Below, one piece after another: positions 57,396 through 64,000 of a stretch of DNA of 64,000 nt (its first letter is position 1; each line of letters opens with the position of its first letter). The stretch is taken from contig NZ_CP075169.1 in NCBI RefSeq assembly GCF_016865525.2, positions 2,418,337 to 2,482,336 of the forward strand, written 5' to 3'. A program made the position numbers and the translations under genes. The notes under the pieces are model-generated. The model worked only from the letters and a program-made list of their open reading frames with translations, made no database searches and was not told where the DNA came from. Source of the stretch: Sodalis ligni. Its GTDB lineage: Bacteria; Pseudomonadota; Gammaproteobacteria; Enterobacterales; Enterobacteriaceae.

Positions 57396-59823
57396 ATGCT
57401 TTTTGACATTCGATATGCCTTACGTTTGTTACTGAAAAGTCCTGGTTTTACTTTTATTACCGTGATGATTCTGTCCTGCGGGCTGGCGCTAACGCTGTAT
57501 ATGTACTCGGTGATCAATACCATTATGTTTACTCCGCTTCCTTATCCGGACGGAAAAAATATGGTGTTAATCAATCCGACGGTCAACGGCGTCAGCCTGA
57601 GCGATTCCGGGGTAAATTTTTTGGATTATAAAGACATCAAATCCCGCAGCACCACGCTGGATGATGTCGGATATTTCTACGCTGAACGCGCTGATATCAG
57701 CGACGGCAGCAAGGCTGTTTCCTATATGGCTATCCGTAATACCCCGGAGATGTTCTCTTATGCCAAGGTACAGCCCTCCGTGGCCGGGTATTGAACAGTG
57801 AAGATGTTCAGCCGGGGCTCAACCTGTGGCGGTGATCAGCTACGGCATGTGGCAAAATTATTTTGCCTCCGATGCGCAGCTCATCGGCAGGGATGTCATC
57901 ATCAATGGCATACACACGCGCATTGTCGGCATCATGCCGCAGAACTTTTCATTCCCCTTCTTCCATGACCTTTGGCTGCCTTCAAGGCTTGAACCTTCTG
58001 ATTACCTGATCCGCAAGGGGGCTCCGGAAGTCTCGGTTTTCGCGCATTTAAAACCTGGTGTTACCCCTGAAAGCGCCAATGGTGATCTCAATCGCATCAT
58101 GCAATCGCTGGCATCGGAGTACCCTGAAAGCAATAAAGGGCTTTCAGCTCAGGCACTCACTTTCCAGGAAAATTTTATGGGTGAAGAGACCATGCCGATA
58201 TTTATCGTCATGCTTTTTGCCGTTGTTTTTGTCCTGTTGCTGGCTTGCTGCAATGTCGGCAACCTGCTGCTGGCCAGAACGACAGAGCGCTCGAAAGAGA
58301 TTGCGATCCGGGTGGCTTTGGGATCCCCGGCTGGCCGGTTAGTGCTTCAAATGATGTGGGAAAGCCTGTTTATCTGCTTTTTCTCGAGCGTGGTTGCCGT
58401 TTTGCTGGCCGCATGGGGCCTTGAGATCACCAACGCCATGCTGCCGGGATTCGTGCCGAATAAAATCCCTTTCTGGTGGCATTTGTCACTCGATAATACG
58501 ATGATCCTCAACGCCCTGGTTCTGGCTATCATTACCTCGGTGGTCACAAGTGCCTTGCCGGCATGGAGAATAACCCATGGTAATTTCAACGATGTACTGC
58601 GTGATGGCACTCGTGGCGCGCTGAGCCGTGGTGCGGGCCGGGTTTCCCGTATTTTGGTCACCTTTGAGGTAGGGCTCTCCTGTGCCATTCTGTGTATCAG
58701 CGCGCTGCTCGCGTTGCTGGTTTACCAGGCGACCCGGGGAGATTATGGTGTCGACACCAATAATTATCTGACTGGACAAATTAATCTTAACGCCAATCAG
58801 TATCCTGATGACGCAAGCCGTATCCTGTTTTATCAGCGCTTGCAAGCTGCCGCCAATACGGTGCCTGGGGTAGAAAAAGCAGCATTAACCACCAGTGCCG
58901 TCGGGCAATTCACCGTGCCACGCCAGGTGGATATCGACACTTCAACCAACAACCGCAATGAGCGGTGGTCTTATCCGATGATCAACGATGTGCAGGTGAT
59001 GCCGGGAAGTCTATCGTCGATGGGGATCACTCCCAGGGCCGGCAGGGAATTCGCCGACAACGATAATCAAGACTCACAGCCTGTGGCAGTGGTAAGTCAG
59101 TCCTTTGCCGACCAGTTTTGGCCAGGGGCGCACGATGTTATTGGCAAACGACTGCGTTTTCGTGACACCAATGATCAACGCTGGTTCACTGTAATCGGTG
59201 TGGTACCGAATGTTATTCATGGCCGGCCATTCAGCGCATTCCGCCATCGCGCCACGGTCTACCGTTCTCTTGAACAGCAACCCGCGTCCTCGTTAATTCT
59301 GGTGCTGCGCGCCAAAAATCCTGATACGGTAGGGCCTTACCTTGTCAATGCGGTACGACAGATTGACAGTAATCTTTCGGTCAATCAGATCCAGACATTA
59401 AATCAACGGTTGGCTCGAAATACGGCCGGGCTGCATTTCATTGCCAATCTTTTCATGTTATTCGGTCTGGTGGCGGTGATACTTGCGGCAACGGGCATTT
59501 ATGCGGTGATGCGCAATGTGATTAACCAACGAATCCAGGAAATAGGGGTACGCATGGCCATGGGGGCTACGGAGGGCGTTCTGCTACGTATGCTGATGCT
59601 TCAGGGAAGCAAGCAGTTATTGACTGGTTTGATCATCGGACTGCCTCTGGCGTTCATTGTCGCCCCCAAATTGACGAGTGCTTTGGGTGACGGAAAAACC
59701 CCCTTCGTGCTGCTGTTCTGTGCGGTGGCGATGATGATTTCGCTGATTGTTGTGCTAGCCGTCTGGCTTCCTTCCCGACGGGCCACCGGTATGTCGCCTG
59801 CGGACGCGATTCGTTATGAATAA
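57396..59823 (+). pseudogene. FtsX/MacB-like ABC permease, two frameshifts
   Basis: The restored protein has about 809 residues: an N-terminal helix, a MacB_PCD periplasmic domain, an FtsX membrane domain (about 280-440, with LLLACCNVGNLLLARTTERS), a second periplasmic domain and a second FtsX domain (LFGLVAVILAATGIYAVMRN) ending in PADAIRYE. This duplicated layout is that of the ADOP-type permeases. Two single Gs are missing, near 57778-57783 and in the GGGG at 57814-57817, and separate the first 130 residues from the remaining 665. It would export a toxic compound or lipopeptide with the ATPase and adaptor. Confidence 0.82.
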
Positions 59824-59871
59824 TCAGTCGCCGTGCCCCTGGGGTACGGCGGCACAAGTCGGATGCTTTTA

Positions 59872-61284
59872 ATGAGCGAAAAAAAACAGATCCTTGTGAT
59901 TGACGATGATGCGGGAATACTGACCAGCCTCGATATTTTACTGCGTATGGAAGGGTATGAGGTGACGCTGGAAACGCAAGCTAACCGCCTGTTGACACAT
60001 TTGTCCGCCAAACCCTTTGATTTGGTGTTAATGGACATGAACTTTCAGAAAGACACCACCTCGGGCAAAGAGGGGTTGCAACTGCTGGAAGAGTTGAAAA
60101 AGTTTGATGACTGTTTGCCTGCCGTGACGATGACCGGTTGGGGAAGTGTGGGTATCATTGTCGACGCCATGCGTGCCGGGGCCGCCGATTTTATTCAAAA
60201 GCCGTGGGATAATGAGCGTTTATTGAGCATTGTTCAGCAGCAAATTGCCCTCAGCCAGTCGCGGCGGTCGGGAAATTACCTGCGGGAAGAAAATAAGCTG
60301 CTCAAGCTGGCGCTGGAAGATGACATGGACAGTGAATGGATAGTTCGTTCACAGGCGATGAAGCAGCTGCTCAGCGTGGTGGAAAAGGTGGCGGTGACGG
60401 ATACCAGCATCCTGATCCTGGGAGAGAACGGCACGGGGAAAAGCCTGCTGGCGCGTTTTATTCACCAGCTTTCTCCCCGCCTCGAGCATTGCATTGTCGA
60501 GGTCAATATGGGATGTATCAACGAGCAACTGTTCGAAAGCGAAATGTTTGGCCATGTAAAAGGGGCCTTCACTGATGCGAGGGAAAATCGTATCGGGCGC
60601 TTTGAATTGGCGGATAAAGGCACCCTTTTCCTCGATGAAATCGGTAATTTGCCCTTATCTCAGCAAGTGAAATTGTTACGTGTATTGGAAGAACGGCAGT
60701 TCGAGCGTGTCGGTTCATCGCGTACCCAAACAACTAATTGCCGGATCATTGCCGCCACCAATTCCGATTTGGAAAAAGCGGTAGCCGAGGGCCGGTTCCG
60801 TCAGGACTTGCTTTACCGCCTAAACGTCATTCAAATCCAGTTGCCCCCCCTACGTGAACGGCATGAGGATCTGGAGCCGCTGGCTGAACGCTTTCTGAAA
60901 CGTTTTGCGCGTAAATACAACAAACCCAGGCCGATATTATCGTCTCAGGCACGGCAGGGGCTGCATGAGTATTCCTGGCCGGGAAATATCCGCGAATTGA
61001 ACCACCTGTTAGAGCGTGCGGTGTTGCTTTGCCGTGCCAGCGTGATCGATCTTGATGATCTTTGTCTGCCGATAACGGCCACAACGCGGAGCTTGGGGCG
61101 TCCACTGAACGAACCCTCATCCGGGGTGTTGGATACCTGTACTTTGGCTGAAGCCGAGGAAACATTGCTCTCGCATCGTCTGCGTCAATATGAAGGTAAT
61201 GCGTTAAAAGCCGCGGAATCGCTGGGAATCAGCCGCAGCGCTTTTTATCGCAGACTTGAGAAATTAAAAATCTGTCATGATTAA
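59872..61284 (+). CDS. NtrC-family sigma-54-dependent response regulator
   Basis: From ATG 59872 the protein has 470 residues: a receiver domain with Asp11-13 and the phosphorylated Asp55 (LVLMDMNF), an AAA+ domain with Walker A GENGTGKS and Walker B TLFLDEIG, and a Fis-type helix-turn-helix (NALKAAESLGISRSAFYRRL). The sigma-54 contact loop reads GAFTDA instead of the near-invariant GAFTGA. It overlaps the histidine kinase gene by eight bases, so they form a two-component pair. The likely target is the sigma-54 promoter at 55321. An alternative start is ATG 59863. Confidence 0.9.
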   Translation: MSEKKQILVIDDDAGILTSLDILLRMEGYEVTLETQANRLLTHLSAKPFDLVLMDMNFQKDTTSGKEGLQLLEELKKFDDCLPAVTMTGWGSVGIIVDAMRAGAADFIQKPWDNERLLSIVQQQIALSQSRRSGNYLREENKLLKLALEDDMDSEWIVRSQAMKQLLSVVEKVAVTDTSILILGENGTGKSLLARFIHQLSPRLEHCIVEVNMGCINEQLFESEMFGHVKGAFTDARENRIGRFELADKGTLFLDEIGNLPLSQQVKLLRVLEERQFERVGSSRTQTTNCRIIAATNSDLEKAVAEGRFRQDLLYRLNVIQIQLPPLRERHEDLEPLAERFLKRFARKYNKPRPILSSQARQGLHEYSWPGNIRELNHLLERAVLLCRASVIDLDDLCLPITATTRSLGRPLNEPSSGVLDTCTLAEAEETLLSHRLRQYEGNALKAAESLGISRSAFYRRLEKLKICHD

Positions 61285-62602
61285 ATTTTTAAATTCTTTT
61301 GAATTACGTCATCTGTTGCTGTGCAGCTTGCCGCCGGCAGGGGGTATCATTGCGTATCTGCTGCTTTGGTTTTTTCCGCATCAGTCTTTCTACCTTAAAC
61401 TCCTAACGCTCTTACTTCTGTGTGTCATGCTGATATATTTTTGCTATCACTTTTTTCAGCAGTTGATTTACAAAATCAATGTCGTTTCCAACTTATTGGA
61501 AGCTGTGGAACAAGAAGATTTCACCCTGCGAGGGGTGGCCAGTGGCCAGGGAGTTTTTGAAGGAGTGATCGAACAGATCAATGATATTTCAGGTCAGTTG
61601 TCGCGGCACCGGCAGCAGCAGCGGGAGATGGACTTTCTGCTGCAAAAAGTGATCTCCAATATTACTGTGGCGATTTTTGCACTGGATAGCAACCATTGCC
61701 TGATCTGGTGTAATAACGCTGCATCACGGATGCTGGGCACGCCGCTGGAGAGGCTGATTGGCGAGAAGGCCAGTTCATGGCATTTAGATAATCTTTTGCA
61801 GAACGCAAACACGGAGCATCCCGTAGAATCGCGTCACGAGGGCCGCCCAGTGCGTTATAAGGTGACAAGCGATACCTATATGGTTGATGGTGTTAAGAAT
61901 GTATTGCTTTTTGTCAGCGACGTCGACGATATGCTGCGTCAGGAAGAACAGAAGGCCTGGCACAATCTGCTGCGCGTCATAAGCCATGAGATCAACAATT
62001 CCCTCAGTCCTATCGCCTCTATCAGCCAGATGTTGCAACAACATTACCGTCGCCATTCAGAAAACCTGCCCGCGGGATTTGCCGAAGGGATTGATTTGAT
62101 TAACCAACGGGCAAAGGAGCTTATCGCTTTTATCAGTAGTTACCGACAGCTGAGCAAACTGGCCCCCCCGGTTAAAGCTCCGGTAGATCTGGCCTCGCTG
62201 ATTGCTGAACTGCCGCTTTTGTTCTCTCACCGTGAAATCACCTTGCAGGGGCGGCGTCCGCTGATGGCTGACCTTGATCGGGTGCAAATCCATCAATTAC
62301 TCATTAATCTCATCAAAAATGCTGATGAAGCGATGGCCGGCAGCACTGAATGTATTTGTATCGAATGGGCTGAAGAAAAGGGGCGATTACTGATCACTAT
62401 CCTTGACCATGGGGTGGGGCTGACAAACCCCGAAAACATGTTTGTCCCCTTTTATACCACCAAGCTCAATGGCACCGGTATCGGGCTTATTTTGTGCCGA
62501 CAGATTGCCGAAAGCCACGGTGGGTACTTGTCTTTGGAGAACCGTCATGAGCAAACAGGTTGCAAAGTCACCATTAATTTACCGCTGCAATCCCTTGCCT
62601 GA
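61277..62602 (+). CDS. Sensor histidine kinase (NtrB-like)
   Basis: This 441-residue protein has two N-terminal membrane helices (about 13-32 and 38-57) with almost no periplasmic loop, then a HAMP-like linker and PAS domain (about 115-220). The H-box is VISHEINNSLSPIAS, with its phosphorylated His near residue 238. The ATPase domain has the N-box LINLIKNADEAM, DHGVGL and GTGIGL. The tiny loop suggests sensing within the membrane, for instance of a membrane-active compound or of the transporter itself (inference). It is translationally coupled to the response regulator and overlaps the PPTase gene by 56 bases. Confidence 0.9.
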   Translation: MIKFLNSFELRHLLLCSLPPAGGIIAYLLLWFFPHQSFYLKLLTLLLLCVMLIYFCYHFFQQLIYKINVVSNLLEAVEQEDFTLRGVASGQGVFEGVIEQINDISGQLSRHRQQQREMDFLLQKVISNITVAIFALDSNHCLIWCNNAASRMLGTPLERLIGEKASSWHLDNLLQNANTEHPVESRHEGRPVRYKVTSDTYMVDGVKNVLLFVSDVDDMLRQEEQKAWHNLLRVISHEINNSLSPIASISQMLQQHYRRHSENLPAGFAEGIDLINQRAKELIAFISSYRQLSKLAPPVKAPVDLASLIAELPLLFSHREITLQGRRPLMADLDRVQIHQLLINLIKNADEAMAGSTECICIEWAEEKGRLLITILDHGVGLTNPENMFVPFYTTKLNGTGIGLILCRQIAESHGGYLSLENRHEQTGCKVTINLPLQSLA

Positions 62603-63257
62603 GCTTGCCGTGGGCCAGGGCGTTTGCCTGGTCCAGCATTTTGAAGGAACTCTGTTAGGAATGACCCTTCGCCGGCGGGCGCAACGTTGGCTGCGCCATG
62701 TGCTCGCTGCTTATTTATTTCTCCCGGCTGACCAATTAACTATCGCTAGGACCCGCACAGGAAAACCCTGGCTCCCACAGCATAGCTGGCTGCGCTTTAA
62801 TTTGACCCACAGTGGGGCATCAGCCGCGATTGTCCTTTGCCGCGGGCAGGATGTCGGGGTCGATCTGGAAAAGGTCAGCGGAAAAATAGCAGTGAAAAAA
62901 GCGATAGCGCAGCGTTTTTTCCATCCGGACGAGCAACGCTGGCTGGCGTGCAGTGATGAAAACTACCTCCGGCGTTTTACGCAGATCTGGTGTATCAAGG
63001 AGGCCTGGCTTAAGGCTAGAGGCTCGGGGCTAACACAGCCGCTCTCCGGGTTTTGCGTCATTCCCCGGGAAACAGGACTCGCGCAGGTAGTCGTTGAGCA
63101 GCAGGATCACGTTGGGCTGATACATCATCGTTGGCTAGCGGGCGAGGACATTTTTTGTCTGGCTTATGGCGTCAGTGCGCATCGCCAGCACCCGCTGGTA
63201 AAATGGCAGGTCTATTTTCACCAAACGGGAAGTCACGGCGCTACGTATGCCGGTTAG
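62547..63257 (+). CDS. Sfp-type 4'-phosphopantetheinyl transferase
   Basis: This 236-residue PPTase is intact. The Mg/CoA-binding motif VGVDLE contains Asp106 and Glu108, and WCIKEAWLKARG contains Lys151 and Glu152. FNLTHSGASAAIVL is the family's substrate loop. It would attach phosphopantetheine to carrier proteins of secondary metabolism. Candidate partners in the window are the ACPs at 48570 (split) and 25336. The start at 62547 has TTGGAGA upstream and lies inside the kinase gene, so expression is coupled. Its association with an exporter and two-component system suggests that they belonged to one biosynthetic cluster. Confidence 0.9.
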   Translation: MSKQVAKSPLIYRCNPLPELAVGQGVCLVQHFEGTLLGMTLRRRAQRWLRHVLAAYLFLPADQLTIARTRTGKPWLPQHSWLRFNLTHSGASAAIVLCRGQDVGVDLEKVSGKIAVKKAIAQRFFHPDEQRWLACSDENYLRRFTQIWCIKEAWLKARGSGLTQPLSGFCVIPRETGLAQVVVEQQDHVGLIHHRWLAGEDIFCLAYGVSAHRQHPLVKWQVYFHQTGSHGATYAG

Positions 63258-63910
63258 GCGCAATCGGAGGTCGAAACCTCACTGGCGAAAGAGCCCGCTG
63301 CGCCGATATCAACCTGGGCTGATGGGCTGACAGACATCCGCGCCCCAGCCGACAGGCTGCCGCTGATCCGCGGGATATGGCATAGCGATGACTCCGCACC
63401 CATGCTCATGCGCACATTTGCAGCATCCGCCGTAAAGGGACGCGGCTTTTTATTAAAACTGCCGCCCATCGCCAAATCAAGTGTCAGTTCGTCCGTCTTG
63501 CCCTCCACCTGAATATCCGCCCCCATGCTGCCGGAAACAGCCAGTTTGGACCGATCCACCGCACATGCCGGCGCCGTGATTTTTACGCCCGCCTTTCCTG
63601 TCAAACCGCGTAGAGGACCGTTGGTATATAGAGTGATATCAAGCGTGCCAGAGACGAACCGATCGTTTTCAGCAGCGTTATTCACCAGCAATAACGCGTG
63701 ATTGTCAGCGGTTATCCGAAGCTTATTTAACGTTTCTTGAGAGCCTGACACCACCATTGATGGGGTCGCGGCGCATTTGATGGACAGGTTAATGCCCTGT
63801 CTGACCTCAACGGAGGTAAAAGGCTCAAGCGGAAACGTTTTCTCCGCTGCCAGCGCGGAGGAGCTGACCATTTCGGTTAACAGAGCAAGTATCATTAATA
63901 GAGTATTCAT
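63254..63910 (-). CDS. Exported GIN-domain (DUF2807) protein
   Basis: This 218-residue protein has a signal peptide (MNTLLMILALLTEMVSSSALA, cleaved about residue 22). The mature part is the beta-helical GIN/DUF2807 domain (putative auto-transporter adhesin head): FTSVEVRQGINLSI at the start, repeated short strands and DIGAAGSFASEVSTSD at the end. It is periplasmic or surface-exposed, function unknown. It is convergent with the PPTase, overlapping by four bases. Confidence 0.8.
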   Translation of the reverse strand: MNTLLMILALLTEMVSSSALAAEKTFPLEPFTSVEVRQGINLSIKCAATPSMVVSGSQETLNKLRITADNHALLLVNNAAENDRFVSGTLDITLYTNGPLRGLTGKAGVKITAPACAVDRSKLAVSGSMGADIQVEGKTDELTLDLAMGGSFNKKPRPFTADAANVRMSMGAESSLCHIPRISGSLSAGARMSVSPSAQVDIGAAGSFASEVSTSDCA

Positions 63911-64000
63911 CGTGATTCCTTGATTTAGCGTTAATGTTTCAAATGCGTGAAGCGCTTTTTCCCCACTTTCCCGAGGCCGGCCAAAGTCTACCCGGCCCGT

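Overview
The window looks like an enterobacterial (Enterobacterales) chromosome segment of moderate to high GC. This rests on a yebG-type SOS gene with a near-consensus LexA box, ytfJ, dgkA, a YfhM/PbpC pair, a CadR/ZntA pair and two sigma-54 promoters. Genes between about 16 and 60 kb are unusually decayed. At least fifteen genes carry single-base indels, mostly in short homopolymer runs, two carry in-frame stop codons, and one is split by an IS66 element with a clean 8-bp target duplication. Such decay is typical of a recently host-restricted lineage such as Sodalis (inference). Uncorrected homopolymer sequencing errors could explain part of it.

1-17.7 kb: metabolic and stress functions, mostly intact. 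There is a partial SDR, a RbsD/FucU-like mutarotase, an AraC regulator facing an SDR, trehalose synthesis from maltodextrin (treZ-treY), a CadR-like MerR regulator facing a Zn/Cd/Pb P-type ATPase with a recognisable operator, and a Gfo/Idh/MocA oxidoreductase. Next come three minus-strand genes: a 2x[4Fe-4S] protein, an unrecognised Cys-rich protein and a DASS anion transporter. They lie behind a sigma-54 promoter and opposite a broken PrpR-like sigma-54 activator. An EgtB-like gene relic and a TetR/DUF308 pair with twin operators close the region.

18.6-33.2 kb: a visibly AT-richer accessory island. Its core is a bacterial sphingolipid (ceramide) locus: a fatty acyl-AMP ligase/acyl-ACP synthetase, a CerR-like NAD-dependent reductase, an acyl carrier protein, a serine palmitoyltransferase-like enzyme (overlapping operon) and a divergent bCerS-like N-acyltransferase. 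Around it are a DgkA-type lipid kinase, three paralogous P-loop kinases, a second LptF/LptG pair and a flippase. Together they look like a synthesis, head-group kinase and export system for sphingolipids, which is unexpected in an enterobacterium. The Spt, bCerS, LptG and flippase genes and one kinase are disrupted as written.

33.2-46.6 kb: an NAD(P)-binding protein, a frameshifted katG, yebG, a roughly 2000-residue alpha-2-macroglobulin gene interrupted by an amber codon, and a frameshifted pbpC.

46.6-64 kb: a cold-shock-domain protein, then a decaying biosynthetic operon: KAS III-like, ACP (split by IS66), acyl-CoA-dehydrogenase-like, MATE exporter, alpha/beta hydrolase. An AraC regulator follows. 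Then come an efflux operon behind a sigma-54 promoter (HlyD-like, ABC ATPase, FtsX-like permease), its presumed NtrC-like regulator and histidine kinase, and an Sfp-type phosphopantetheinyl transferase that could activate the ACPs. A GIN-domain (DUF2807) exported protein ends the window. No tRNA, rRNA or CRISPR array was found.
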